DNA from: Methanobacterium sp.
Lineage (GTDB): Archaea; Methanobacteriota; Methanobacteria; Methanobacteriales; Methanobacteriaceae
Reading direction: 5' to 3'
Assembly (NCBI GenBank): GCA_020854975.1
Contig: JAHKLQ010000205.1
Coordinates: forward strand, 1-12,803
DNA length: 12,803 nt
Shown: positions 1 through 8,735 of the stretch, one piece after another
Layout: every line of letters begins with the position of its first letter
Position numbering within the stretch: the stretch's first letter is position 1
Notes under the pieces: generated by a model
Databases searched by the model: none
Seen by the model: only the letters and a program-made list of their open reading frames with translations
What the model was told of the DNA's origin: nothing
Translations under genes and position numbers: made by a program

Positions 1-3000
1 ACCATGTTACCCCATCCAGTAGCAGAGTTGAAGCTATTAGTGGTGAAGGCAGTGTTGCCTTTAGAATCTTTAAGATAAAAATAATCACTGGTGAACATTT
101 CGGGATCCATGGGTATTCTGAAGTGTGCTGAAACTGTGGGGGATAAGGGGATATTGGTTGCTTCATTGACTGGATAAACCTGATCTACCAGGGGTGTGAA
201 GAATTCCAATCCATCAACCTTGGATGATATCTTGGTGGTTATGGTTGAACCCCAACTGTTCCAGTTAACAGTACGCCAGGCAATTATTACGCTGAGGTGG
301 GATTTATCCAGTCCTTCAGGTATGGGGATAATGTATTGTTTCCATTTTTTTCCATCAGCTCCAATGGCTGTGGCAACATATTCGTCAACCAATCCAGCCA
401 CATTTCCCCAGGGGGGCTGATGATGAGCATATATAATGGAATCATCAAAATTATAAAGTCTAGTTTCCAATGTGGGACTTGTTTGACTTCCATCGTAGAA
501 ATAAACTGATATAGCTTCGCCCCAACCCCAGTAACTGTTATGGCTGTCTGAAATATCAGTCATCCACAATGAAAGGTGTGTATTTTGACCGGCATCCACA
601 GATGCTAATTGCACAGTTGTAATGGCACTCTGGAAACCCATGGGAATTTTGGGGTCGCACATTACAGTTGCCGGTGCGAATATCTGACTGAGGCCATAAA
701 TAGCTTGGTTGCCTGGTTTGAAGTATACATTTGAAAGTAAAGAGGTGGAATTGACATAGACCCCAGTGTACGCTGCTACATCTGGAAGATAATCTGAGCT
801 TGTAGTGTATCCGCTGGTAGGTACACCTACACGTAAATCAAAGTAGAATCCAGTATCTACTGATGCGGTGAGACCTAATCCGTCAGTCATTATCATTGTG
901 AGGGTGTGAGGTCCGGGGGTGAAATTTCGTGTGAGGGTATAAGTTACCGTTCCCTGGTTAGATCCAGTGGATATAAATGAAGCAAGTTCAGGAACATTAG
1001 AACCATCTAAATACAACTTGAAATCAGCAAATCCTGCATCATTGTTTTCTTTAACGTTAAATGATGTCCAAAGTGTTTGATCAGCACTATTGGATTTCAT
1101 GTCCATATCTTTCTCTGAAGCCTCTGGATTTTTAGTTATGCTTGAAAAGGTTAGAATCCTCTCAATTTCATTACCAGCAAGGTCACTTAAGGTGATTTTT
1201 AGTTCATGCAATCCATCATTAAGATATCCATGTTGGCTTGGCTGGTAAGTACCGGTAATTCCCAATAAACTGGCACAATTACCGTAACTGGGATTGTATT
1301 CATAATAATCATAGGAAAAATTACTCCAGTTTATCTGATCTTTAATACTAACTCCGTCAAGGAAAATATCGTAATTTTGTGGGTAAATTTTCCAATTAGA
1401 GGGCAGATAATCTCTGTTCAGACCACTGTAATTATCCAACAGACGGAATGATATGACCTGTCCAGGTGTCACTTCACTATCTGAAGAGGGAGTTATGAAC
1501 TGAATAGTCGGATTAACGGTATCAACCCAGATGACTTGGCTAGCAGAACCCATGTTCCCTGCTAGGTCTGTAGCATTTACGGCCACTGTGTACTTACCAT
1601 CAGCATCAACGATTATGTTTAGATCAAAATTTCCACTGGAGAATGATTTCTGCAGTGAACCTCCAGATGAAGATGCATCAAAGGTTGAAACTCCACAATA
1701 ATCACTGATATAACCGGTAACATCTAAGTCATGACTATTGAAGTAATTATTATCAAAAGTAATAACTGGAGGGGTGCTGTCAATTTCGCTGCTTCCAGTA
1801 GCAGTTGTAAACCAAACCCCATCCAGGCCTTGACCATGAAGGGTGAAAATCACCGGACCATCTGGATGAATAATAGTTGACCATGAATTGAGTTTTACCA
1901 TTCCATTCCAGTAGGCATCGATTTTGTCATTAAAATTACCTAGTGACAGTTGATAATTGGGGTATCCGTCAAAAGTGACATAAGCTGATTTAATTGGTTC
2001 ATTTACATCGGCCACTATGTGCATGTTGTCATAGTGGGCAGAGAAGAGTTTAGTTGCATCTAAATTGCTGAAAGAAGGTGTTTGTAGGCTTATAAATATT
2101 GTGCACCTTGTTTCAGAAGTTAAGCCCTGATTATCTACAGCCACAGCTCTTATGGTATGCCATCCGTGTGCAAAGTTAGTGGCAGTGGCTGTCATTTGCC
2201 TTCCTGATAAAGTGGTGGGTAAAGCAACACCATCAAGATATATCTTAGAATCTGTGGAAATCCCGTTACCAACATCGTTTTGAATGTTGGCAGTCATGCT
2301 TATGGAAGTGGGGTCCCTGAAAAAGCTTCCACTTGAAGGGGAAACAATCTGAACAACAGGGGGAGTGTCAGTTATGGGATAATAGTAAAATTCAAAGGTG
2401 TTGGAAAGTTCGGAGGGTATGGTGGTGGTTACCGTGTATTTGCCTTGGGTGGTGAAGGAACCTCCACTGGGAGTAAATATGATCCAATCATTTTCACGAG
2501 TTATGGAACCACTAACAGCCCCATTAGATGATGAAACAGATAATGATGCGGTATTAAGGTCTGGCCGGGTTTCGAATACTCTCACCTTAATCTGGTCAAG
2601 GTTCTGCACAGTTGAATCTTTAACCGGGTCTGTTTCCAGCACCTTTGCATTCAAGTAGAGGGATATGGTTTTGTATTCATTGTTTTCTATCCAGCCACTC
2701 CAACTGTTTGTAATTCCACTTTTGTTAACTGAAATCTCGTGCCAGTCTGTAACTACCGGGGTGAATATGAATTTACCATCTGATCCGGTTAATGTAGTGC
2801 TGGTGTTATCCAGGGTTACTGTTGCCCCTGCTACTGGCCCAGACCATGAGGTAACTGTTCCTTCAATGGTGCTGGGAACTATGGGTTCTAATGCTTTGTT
2901 TAATTCTGCGTCTTGACCTATGTCTAATTGTAAAGAGCCATTTTCAATTCCCAAACTGGTAACATAATTTGTGGCAATGTATTGCAGGTTATAAAACCCG

Positions 3001-5774
3001 GGTGCTAAGTTGGAGAAACTATAGAATCCATTTTGATCAGTGGTAGTATCGGATACATGTTCTTCTTCTCCTACATTGAACAGGCCAATATTCACGTTGG
3101 ATATGGGTAATCCGGTGTTTTCATCAGTAACGTATCCATGTATGCCACATGATGTGGATGGTTGTAGTATGAAATACTGGTAGATGGCAATGCCATCCAT
3201 AATGTTTATGGATTGGATTAGAGTTTCGTAGTTGAGTGCCTGGATTTGAAGGGTGTAATCTCCTGCAGGAACAGTGTTGGTCTGAAAATAACCATTAATA
3301 TTTGAAGTGGCGGATTCTATGGGATTGCCGTTTTGATATAATTTTATGAGGGCGCCACTAATGGGGATGTTGTAATCATAAATGGCAATGGTATCCCCTA
3401 CAACTATACCATATAAAGAATTATTTTTGGTTAAAATAAAATTACCAGTGTATCCATCCATTTCCGGGGTGAAATAGAAGTTAGCAGTTTGTGGAATGTA
3501 ACCAGCTAAAGCAACCCGGAGTTCATAGTTTCCAGGGATGGTTAGGAAGTCATAATTACCATTTGCATCGGTGAGGGCAGAATCAAGGAGAGAAGTTCCC
3601 CTCCACAGTTGGACACTAACTCCATGCAAGTTTTCCTCCATATAATTTTTCACTTTCCCTGAAACAGTCTGGTTAAGAAGGTTTAAAAGGAAGTTCTGGT
3701 TCACAGGTAAATCTGCAGGCACAAAATCATAGCTAATGGTCTGGTAACCTGTTTTAGAAATTGTAACTCTCATTAAATTGGCAGAGGAATATAGATATGT
3801 GTAAAAATAACCATTTATATCACTTGAAGTGGGCACATAACTCCAGTTCCAGTCCCCATTGATTTGGATGGTCTGCACACTAGCTCCGTTAACTGGATCT
3901 CCATAATCATCAACAACATAACCACGGATTTGGCTCTGAAGTGTGTATGGAAATAGTATGCCTGTGATATTTTTAGTTTCACCATCTTCAAGCCCATAAT
4001 AACCAGTCCAACCACGGTAATATTCGTTCCCGTCGTAAATTTGAATTTCCCATTGGGTGTTAGGCTCACAATTTTCAAATACAACTTTGCCTGTTGAATC
4101 TGTGGAAAGAGTTGAATAAGTGTATCCACCTGAACTTAGAAGCACATGAGCATTAGATACTGGCTGATCATTAACATCACACACGTAAACATTTATTATC
4201 CCGGTGTAAGGGTTTAGGGAAAAATTAAGGTTGGGATTTTGCCCTTCAACAACAGTTATTTGCTGACCAGATTCATGGTATCCATTAGGATACACTCTTA
4301 AATATCCTGATGATCCTGAAACAAAATAAGGGGATGTATTGGTACTAATTAGATAATGTCCATTTTCATCGGAAAAGGTGCCTATTCCATATTCATCATC
4401 ATCTGCTTCAAATGATATGGGAACGTTTGCAAGTGGATTATTGTTGGTAGTATCAGTAATAAAACCCTCTAAGATTGCAGGAAGACCTTCTTTTACAAGT
4501 GTAAGATTGATTTGATAGGCACCACCACCTGAAACAGTGAGGTACTCCACCACTTTGTTATAATCATTATGACTGGCAGAAACTGTCCAATCATCATCTT
4601 CCACTGCGAAAGAAAGCATACCATCAGTATCAGTATAAAGTAGATAATCAAAGGATTCACTTTGTACAGAAACTGAAGCCCCATTTAGGGGTTGATTAGT
4701 GGAGTTGGTGACGTTCACGGTTATGATACCTTTCTCCACTAAGGTTATGTTGTGGATGTTCACCTCTTCAGGAGTCAGACTGATGGGCTGATAATATTCA
4801 TGGTAACCGTAAACTGTCATTCCAACATGGTGGACAGTAACCAGAGACGGATCCACCTCAAAGTAATAATTTTTAGTGTGATCTAAAGTGCAGTAATCAG
4901 TACCCTCATTTCCATTTGGATCTGTGAAGTAAAGGATTACTTCAGAAGTTTCATCAGTTCCATCGTCAATTGCTGTTGATTGTCCAGTAACAGTACCCTG
5001 CAAAACAGTTGCAGGCTGCATAATTGCATCCAGTCTGTAAGCCTCATCACGGTTCACCTGAACATTGAACTCCTGCTCTAGGAGTTGGTCCCCGTAAAAA
5101 ACAACCCAAAAGTTGCCACTGGGCACTGATGGATCTTGCTGGTTGAAATAGTAGCTGAGGTCAAGCTTGTAATGTCCATCTGCACCGGCGTCATTGTCAT
5201 CTATACAATTACCCTCATCATCATAAACTTCTGCCATTGTGTATTGGAGGGGATTGCCATTTGCATCGGTTATTACTCCATACACCGAGTTTTTAAGCAA
5301 CATATCCTGAAAATTAACTGTGACAGGGTCCTGAACTTCAACTTGCTGTGTCTGGGGGAAATATTCGTGTTCTCCTTCTCCAGTGGCAATTCCTCCTGCA
5401 GTCAGATCATAAGTTCCAGGAGCAAGATCAAGATTATATGCACCATTTCCATCAGTAATAGTCTGGCTAATTAGCTCGGTTCCCTGCCAGGCTGAAACAG
5501 TTAAACCACTGACTGGATATCCAGCCCATGAAGTCACAGTACCCGATGGATCTATCAATTCCGAAGACGAGTTGAAACTTTCTGGACAGGTTAAGTTTTC
5601 ACTAGCATATGAGATCTGGGACTGATCATCAGCAGTAATACTAAAAACTAGAAACAGAGCAATAATTAAAATTAAAAAACGAATTAAAACAGCATACGGG
5701 CTGGTTTGTTTTTTGGGATAAACCCGCTTTTTTATAGAATAAAAGAAATCATTATGCCAATGATCCGTATGCAT
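1..5774 (-). CDS. Giant adhesin-like surface protein with carboxypeptidase-regulatory-like and Ig-like repeats (C-terminus beyond window)
   Basis: One frame stays open for 1924 codons from the ATG at 5774-5772 to the window edge, so the C-terminus and any anchor are unseen. The N-terminus has a basic stretch to about residue 32, a hydrophobic core at about 33-46 and possible cleavage sites after residue 48 or 57, so it is probably exported. From about residue 74 to 1030 there are about eleven repeats of the form G-x-V-x-D..G.P..GA.V...TD.nG.Y....pG.Y.L...GY, typical of carboxypeptidase-regulatory-like/Cna-B-like beta-sandwiches (examples start near 74, 161, 434, 524, 613, 701, 784, 875, 967). 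Then come Ig-like domains near 1040-1130, 1135-1230, 1334-1415, 1417-1545 and 1553-1645, with TPPVI and DLAGN motifs. A Trp-rich region at about 1650-1870 follows, then the start of an SbsA-type Ig-like domain. A role in adhesion or in the cell envelope is inferred. Upstream GGGGTGGGG could serve as ribosome binding site, and no other nearby in-frame Met exists. Confidence 0.85.
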   Translation of the reverse strand, partial: MHTDHWHNDFFYSIKKRVYPKKQTSPYAVLIRFLILIIALFLVFSITADDQSQISYASENLTCPESFNSSSELIDPSGTVTSWAGYPVSGLTVSAWQGTELISQTITDGNGAYNLDLAPGTYDLTAGGIATGEGEHEYFPQTQQVEVQDPVTVNFQDMLLKNSVYGVITDANGNPLQYTMAEVYDDEGNCIDDNDAGADGHYKLDLSYYFNQQDPSVPSGNFWVVFYGDQLLEQEFNVQVNRDEAYRLDAIMQPATVLQGTVTGQSTAIDDGTDETSEVILYFTDPNGNEGTDYCTLDHTKNYYFEVDPSLVTVHHVGMTVYGYHEYYQPISLTPEEVNIHNITLVEKGIITVNVTNSTNQPLNGASVSVQSESFDYLLYTDTDGMLSFAVEDDDWTVSASHNDYNKVVEYLTVSGGGAYQINLTLVKEGLPAILEGFITDTTNNNPLANVPISFEADDDEYGIGTFSDENGHYLISTNTSPYFVSGSSGYLRVYPNGYHESGQQITVVEGQNPNLNFSLNPYTGIINVYVCDVNDQPVSNAHVLLSSGGYTYSTLSTDSTGKVVFENCEPNTQWEIQIYDGNEYYRGWTGYYGLEDGETKNITGILFPYTLQSQIRGYVVDDYGDPVNGASVQTIQINGDWNWSYVPTSSDINGYFYTYLYSSANLMRVTISKTGYQTISYDFVPADLPVNQNFLLNLLNQTVSGKVKNYMEENLHGVSVQLWRGTSLLDSALTDANGNYDFLTIPGNYELRVALAGYIPQTANFYFTPEMDGYTGNFILTKNNSLYGIVVGDTIAIYDYNIPISGALIKLYQNGNPIESATSNINGYFQTNTVPAGDYTLQIQALNYETLIQSINIMDGIAIYQYFILQPSTSCGIHGYVTDENTGLPISNVNIGLFNVGEEEHVSDTTTDQNGFYSFSNLAPGFYNLQYIATNYVTSLGIENGSLQLDIGQDAELNKALEPIVPSTIEGTVTSWSGPVAGATVTLDNTSTTLTGSDGKFIFTPVVTDWHEISVNKSGITNSWSGWIENNEYKTISLYLNAKVLETDPVKDSTVQNLDQIKVRVFETRPDLNTASLSVSSSNGAVSGSITRENDWIIFTPSGGSFTTQGKYTVTTTIPSELSNTFEFYYYPITDTPPVVQIVSPSSGSFFRDPTSISMTANIQNDVGNGISTDSKIYLDGVALPTTLSGRQMTATATNFAHGWHTIRAVAVDNQGLTSETRCTIFISLQTPSFSNLDATKLFSAHYDNMHIVADVNEPIKSAYVTFDGYPNYQLSLGNFNDKIDAYWNGMVKLNSWSTIIHPDGPVIFTLHGQGLDGVWFTTATGSSEIDSTPPVITFDNNYFNSHDLDVTGYISDYCGVSTFDASSSGGSLQKSFSSGNFDLNIIVDADGKYTVAVNATDLAGNMGSASQVIWVDTVNPTIQFITPSSDSEVTPGQVISFRLLDNYSGLNRDYLPSNWKIYPQNYDIFLDGVSIKDQINWSNFSYDYYEYNPSYGNCASLLGITGTYQPSQHGYLNDGLHELKITLSDLAGNEIERILTFSSITKNPEASEKDMDMKSNSADQTLWTSFNVKENNDAGFADFKLYLDGSNVPELASFISTGSNQGTVTYTLTRNFTPGPHTLTMIMTDGLGLTASVDTGFYFDLRVGVPTSGYTTSSDYLPDVAAYTGVYVNSTSLLSNVYFKPGNQAIYGLSQIFAPATVMCDPKIPMGFQSAITTVQLASVDAGQNTHLSLWMTDISDSHNSYWGWGEAISVYFYDGSQTSPTLETRLYNFDDSIIYAHHQPPWGNVAGLVDEYVATAIGADGKKWKQYIIPIPEGLDKSHLSVIIAWRTVNWNSWGSTITTKISSKVDGLEFFTPLVDQVYPVNEATNIPLSPTVSAHFRIPMDPEMFTSDYFYLKDSKGNTAFTTNSFNSATGWGNM

Positions 5775-5819
5775 TGCCCCACCCCGGGTATTAATCTATA
5801 GTGACTACTTTATTTCTTT

Positions 5820-5832
5820 ACTATATAATAGT
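5820..5832 (-). promoter_or_regulatory. Candidate TATA box for the giant surface-protein gene
   Basis: Read on the minus strand this is ACTATTATATAGT, a near-palindrome holding an archaeal TATA-like core, 46-58 bases upstream of the ATG at 5774. A start of transcription about 25 bases downstream would leave a leader of roughly 20-30 bases. Placement fits an archaeal promoter; no experimental support is available. Confidence 0.45.
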
Positions 5833-5941
5833 TATGTATTGTCATGTCATTATTGTGTGGCATTAACAATAAGTGGTTATGGGGGTCCTTATGAGTGAAT
5901 TTAAGAGGGTTAAACATTAGGCTATAGGATCAAAAGGGTTT

Positions 5942-6040
5942 ATCTGGAAATTAATAGGGCAATTATCCCTGGGTTGGAGGATTCAATTTTCCAGAGCATA
6001 ATAATATCATCTGGAAATTAATAGGCTGATTGTCCCTGGA
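5942..6040. repeat. Two copies of a 32-bp imperfect direct repeat
   Basis: Copies at 5942-5973 and 6009-6040 share the first 17 bases exactly (ATCTGGAAATTAATAGG) and 27 of 32 overall, with starts 67 bases apart. The first copy contains AGGG-CAATTAT-CCCT, a short inverted repeat; the second keeps only AGG/CCCT. They sit just upstream of the plus-strand TATA candidate, so they could be operator sites or the remains of a local duplication. Confidence 0.7.
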
Positions 6041-6054
6041 GTAATTAACTAAAA

Positions 6055-6062
6055 TTATATTT
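6055..6062 (+). promoter_or_regulatory. Candidate TATA box for the small membrane protein and ubiD
   Basis: TTATATTT, preceded by CTAAAA, which resembles a BRE. A transcription start about 25 bases downstream would fall near 6083-6087, shortly before the ATG at 6097. That spacing would place the 44-residue protein as the first cistron on a very short leader. Confidence 0.45.
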
Positions 6063-6096
6063 GTAAAAAAAATCATAAGATGACACTGTAGATTTT

Positions 6097-6231
6097 ATGA
6101 AAGAAGGAAAAAATAAAGAAAAAGCAAAAGGAAACTGCTCTACAAGTAGATTTTCATGTGCAGCGAATTACATTTGGGGTTTAATACTTTTAATATTCCT
6201 GATAATGTTTATCATAACTACAATCAAATGA
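6097..6231 (+). CDS. Small single-pass membrane protein (44 residues)
   Basis: The short frame starts at ATG 6097 and stops at TGA 6229-6231, 15 bases before the ubiD start. The protein has a Lys-rich, hydrophilic N-terminus (residues 1-13), two cysteines (C14, C21) and one strongly hydrophobic helix at about residues 25-43 ending in Lys, so a positive-inside single-span membrane protein is likely. No clear Shine-Dalgarno site precedes it, but the TATA candidate at 6055-6062 would give a near-leaderless message. The short gap to ubiD suggests co-transcription. I do not recognise the family. It may be a real small protein, or a leader frame that affects translation of ubiD; conservation of the protein sequence would decide. 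Confidence 0.5.
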   Translation: MKEGKNKEKAKGNCSTSRFSCAANYIWGLILLIFLIMFIITTIK

Positions 6232-6246
6232 ACTGCTGGTGATTTT

Positions 6247-7530
6247 ATGCAAAACTTCCTAGAAACTCTTAGAAAGGATTTTAATGTCATTGAAATTGGG
6301 GATGAGGTTTCAACCAATCTTGAAGTCGCTGGATTTTTAAGAAAATATCCTAAAGACACTCTCATCATGGAAAACATCAAAGAATCGGACATGAAAGTAG
6401 TGTCTGGGATCTGCAACACCCGTGAAAAGATTGCAAGGGCTTTAGATACAGATGTGGCGGGAATCACCCAGAAAATAATGGATGCAACCAACAATCCACT
6501 ACCCATAACTGATTACAGGGACGCGGGGGATTGTTTTAATGTTTCTAAATCCGTGGATCTCACGGAACTCCCGATACTGACCTATTACCCGCGTGATGGT
6601 GGGCCATATATCACTTCAGGGGTGATCATTGCCAAGGACCCTGAAACTGGAGTTCGCAATGCATCCATTCACCGTATGTTACTACTGAGAAAAGACAGAC
6701 TTACGGCTCGCATAGTCCCTCGTCACCTTTACACTTACCATAAACGTGCTGAAGAACTGGATGAACCATTGGAGCTGGCTATTGCTATTGGAATGCACCC
6801 TGCTACTCTTCTGGCTACCACCACTTCCGTACCTATTAACGTGGATGAACTGGAAGTGGCCAACTATTTCCACCAGGGAAACATGAAACTTATAAACTGT
6901 GAAACAGTGGATTTAAAAGTACCTGAATGTGAAATACTTCTGGAAGGGCGTATGTTACCTCATGAAAGGGCTGAAGAAGGACCATTCGTGGATCTCACGG
7001 ATACTTATGATGTGGTGCGTCAGGAACCGGTTATTGAACTGGATAAGATGCACTACCGCTATGACTCCATGTACCATGCCATAATGCCGGCAGGTTTTGA
7101 ACATAAACTCCTGCAGGGTCTTCCTCAGGAACCAAGAATATTCAATGCTGTTCAGAATACTGTACCCACAGTTAAAAATGTAGCTCTCACAGAAGGAGGT
7201 TGTTGTTGGCTGCATGCTGCAGTATCCATCCAGAAACAGACTCAGGGTGATGGTAAAAATGTTATAATGGCTGCATTGGCTGCTCATCCCTCACTTAAAC
7301 ACTGTGTGGTGGTGGATGATGATGTGGACATCTTCGATGCAGAGGATATTGAGTACGCCATGGCCACCCGGGTGAAAGGTGATGAAGACCTTCTCATAGT
7401 TCCAGGAGCCCGTGGATCATCCCTGGATCCCTGTGCCCGACCTGATGGGACAACTACTAAGGTAGGGGTGGATGCAACCAAACCATTGGATAAACTGGAG
7501 AAGTTTGAAAGGGTTAGTTTCTCTGATTAG
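6247..7530 (+). CDS. ubiD: UbiD-family decarboxylase, probable anhydromevalonate phosphate decarboxylase
   Basis: At 427 residues it is full length for archaeal UbiD proteins, which use prenylated FMN to decarboxylate unsaturated acids. In archaea the single UbiD homologue is known to turn trans-anhydromevalonate 5-phosphate into isopentenyl phosphate in the modified mevalonate pathway, so that role is the best guess. Visible family residues are N138 and R143 (N-A-S-I-H-R), matching the metal-ligand Asn and catalytic Arg spacing, H160 in PRH, the E229/E233 motif EILLEG, and E244 with D249 in EGPFVD, the catalytic acid pair. The C-terminal part has the usual [11 protein letters not shown] and GSSLDP motifs. 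The ATG follows a GGTGAT ribosome binding site at 6238-6243. It likely depends on a UbiX prenyltransferase, which is not in the window. It lies 15 bases after the small membrane protein gene. Confidence 0.88.
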   Translation: MQNFLETLRKDFNVIEIGDEVSTNLEVAGFLRKYPKDTLIMENIKESDMKVVSGICNTREKIARALDTDVAGITQKIMDATNNPLPITDYRDAGDCFNVSKSVDLTELPILTYYPRDGGPYITSGVIIAKDPETGVRNASIHRMLLLRKDRLTARIVPRHLYTYHKRAEELDEPLELAIAIGMHPATLLATTTSVPINVDELEVANYFHQGNMKLINCETVDLKVPECEILLEGRMLPHERAEEGPFVDLTDTYDVVRQEPVIELDKMHYRYDSMYHAIMPAGFEHKLLQGLPQEPRIFNAVQNTVPTVKNVALTEGGCCWLHAAVSIQKQTQGDGKNVIMAALAAHPSLKHCVVVDDDVDIFDAEDIEYAMATRVKGDEDLLIVPGARGSSLDPCARPDGTTTKVGVDATKPLDKLEKFERVSFSD

Positions 7531-7533
7531 AGC

Positions 7534-7574
7534 TTTTTTTTCGAATATTTAACTTAATAAAACCCTATTTTTTT
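7534..7574 (+). terminator. T-run terminator region after ubiD
   Basis: Eight T residues at 7534-7541 begin three bases after the ubiD stop, and a second run of seven T lies at 7568-7574. Archaeal RNA polymerase ends transcription at such T-runs. The region is also the junction with the convergent amrS gene. On the other strand it is A-rich, and only short T-runs follow amrS before 7600. Confidence 0.55.
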
Positions 7575-7622
7575 AATTTTAAAATTTTTAGAATCTAATT
7601 TTAGAATTTCTTAATCTTAGAA

Positions 7623-8627
7623 TTAAACCACAATATCGATTTTTGCCCCACAAGCCGGGCATTTTTTATCTTTTTTAAGATTATTAGCCCCGATACTAAA
7701 ACCATCTCTCTTTATGAGCAGTTCTCGGCATTCAGGACACCGGGTATTCTCCCCATCACTACCTGGAACATTTCCCACATAAACATACTTAATCCCAGCC
7801 TCCATAGCCATCTTCTGAGCTTTTTCCAGAGTTTTCACTGGAGTAGGGGGGACCTGTTTCATATGATAATGGGGATAGAAGCGGGTGAAGTGTAGGGGAA
7901 TCTCCACACCTACATCAACTATAAATTCTATCAGTGCTTTGAGATCCTCTTCTGAATCATTGTATCCTGGTATCACCAGATTGGTAATTTCAATATGAAT
8001 GTCTTTATCATACATGGTCTGGATGTTTTCCAGCACAGGTTCCAACCGTGCCTGGCACAGTTCCTGGTAGAATTTATCAGACATTCCCTTCAGATCCACA
8101 TTAGCCGCATCCAGATAAGGGGTGATAAGGTCCAGTGATTCTTCACTCATGTACCCATTGGTCACATAAACAGTCTTCAAATCCTTTTCCTGAGCCAGTT
8201 TGGCGGAATCATAGGTATATTCAAACCATATGGTGGGTTCGTTGTAGGTCCAAGAAATGGATTGACAGAGATTTTCCTGGGCCATTGTCATTGCCTCCTC
8301 AGGAGGGATGTCTCTAGTTCCTATTTCCTCCAGATCTGCCTGTGATATGGTCCAGTTCTGGCAGTATGGGCAACGAAAATTACAACCAACGCTTCCCAGA
8401 CTGAACGAAAGACTGCCAGGATAGAAATGAAAAAGAGGCTTTTTTTCGATTGGATCCACAGCCACCGAGGAAGCAGCAGCATAGTTAAGAGTGTACAGGG
8501 TTCCATCTTCATTTCGCCGCATTCCACAAAAACCAGTCTTACCCTTGGAGATAATACAGCGATGATTACATACCTGACAGTTTAAAACCCCATCCAACTT
8601 TTCATAAAGCATGGCTTCCTTCTTCAT
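7623..8627 (-). CDS. amrS: AmmeMemoRadiSam system radical SAM enzyme AmrS
   Basis: The 334-residue protein carries the radical SAM [4Fe-4S] motif C82-x3-C86-x2-C89 in GCNFRCPYCQNW and the family block NYAAASSVAVDPIEKKPLFHF just before it. An N-terminal Cys cluster (C17, C20, C24, C34) and a C-terminal zinc-ribbon-like set (C297, C300, C323, C326) may bind further metal. It is often annotated as a pyruvate-formate-lyase-activating enzyme, but no glycyl-radical partner is present and the AmrS family is the better fit. AmrS homologues co-occur with AMMECR1 and Memo proteins; neither is in this window and the reaction is not settled as far as I know. The chosen ATG follows GGGGGT at a normal distance. 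A second ATG at 8612, after GAAGGAAGCC, would shorten it by five residues. It lies 154 bases downstream of thiL, so it may be read from its own promoter. Confidence 0.88.
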   Translation of the reverse strand: MKKEAMLYEKLDGVLNCQVCNHRCIISKGKTGFCGMRRNEDGTLYTLNYAAASSVAVDPIEKKPLFHFYPGSLSFSLGSVGCNFRCPYCQNWTISQADLEEIGTRDIPPEEAMTMAQENLCQSISWTYNEPTIWFEYTYDSAKLAQEKDLKTVYVTNGYMSEESLDLITPYLDAANVDLKGMSDKFYQELCQARLEPVLENIQTMYDKDIHIEITNLVIPGYNDSEEDLKALIEFIVDVGVEIPLHFTRFYPHYHMKQVPPTPVKTLEKAQKMAMEAGIKYVYVGNVPGSDGENTRCPECRELLIKRDGFSIGANNLKKDKKCPACGAKIDIVV

Positions 8628-8735
8628 AACAAAAACCCCCAGTTTTTCCCTTTTTTAATCCCCTGAAATGTATTCTGATAAATCCAACAATTCACTGGAC
8701 CTGAATAAAAAATTTACAATCTTGCTGTTTATAAC

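Larger units (their letters stand above)
5775..6096. other. Divergent intergenic region between the surface-protein gene and the small-protein/ubiD unit
   Basis: These 322 bases carry no convincing gene; stops are dense in all frames and the longest ATG-started frames are around ten codons. The left part holds the TATA candidate for the minus-strand gene, the middle holds two copies of a 32-bp direct repeat, and the right end holds the TATA candidate for the plus-strand unit. It therefore looks like a two-way control region. Confidence 0.6.

Noticed and set aside
2398..2916. Two consecutive plus-strand open frames (86 and 83 codons) opposite the giant gene
   Set aside because: They lie wholly antisense to a continuous well-supported reading frame, show no family features, and reflect the codon bias of the repeat-rich gene.
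3815..4684. Minus-strand open frames of 104 and 63 codons inside the giant gene
   Set aside because: They are in a different frame from the giant protein, which translates cleanly through both with recognisable repeats.
5136..5474. Plus-strand frame of 112 codons with hydrophobic stretches
   Set aside because: Antisense to the first repeats of the giant protein; the hydrophobicity is what the complement of such codons gives.
6168..6506. Minus-strand frame of 112 codons
   Set aside because: Antisense to the small membrane protein and the ubiD start, with no ribosome binding site or family resemblance.
6955..7481. Minus-strand frames of 110 and 65 codons
   Set aside because: Antisense shadows of the conserved C-terminal half of UbiD.
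7575..7622. Repeated TTAGAA-like words in the convergent junction, considered as a repeat array or attachment site
   Set aside because: The words are short, AT-only and irregular, as expected in low-complexity terminator DNA.
8135..8527. Short frames on both strands inside amrS
   Set aside because: AmrS is supported by its radical SAM motif and full length; these frames have no independent support.
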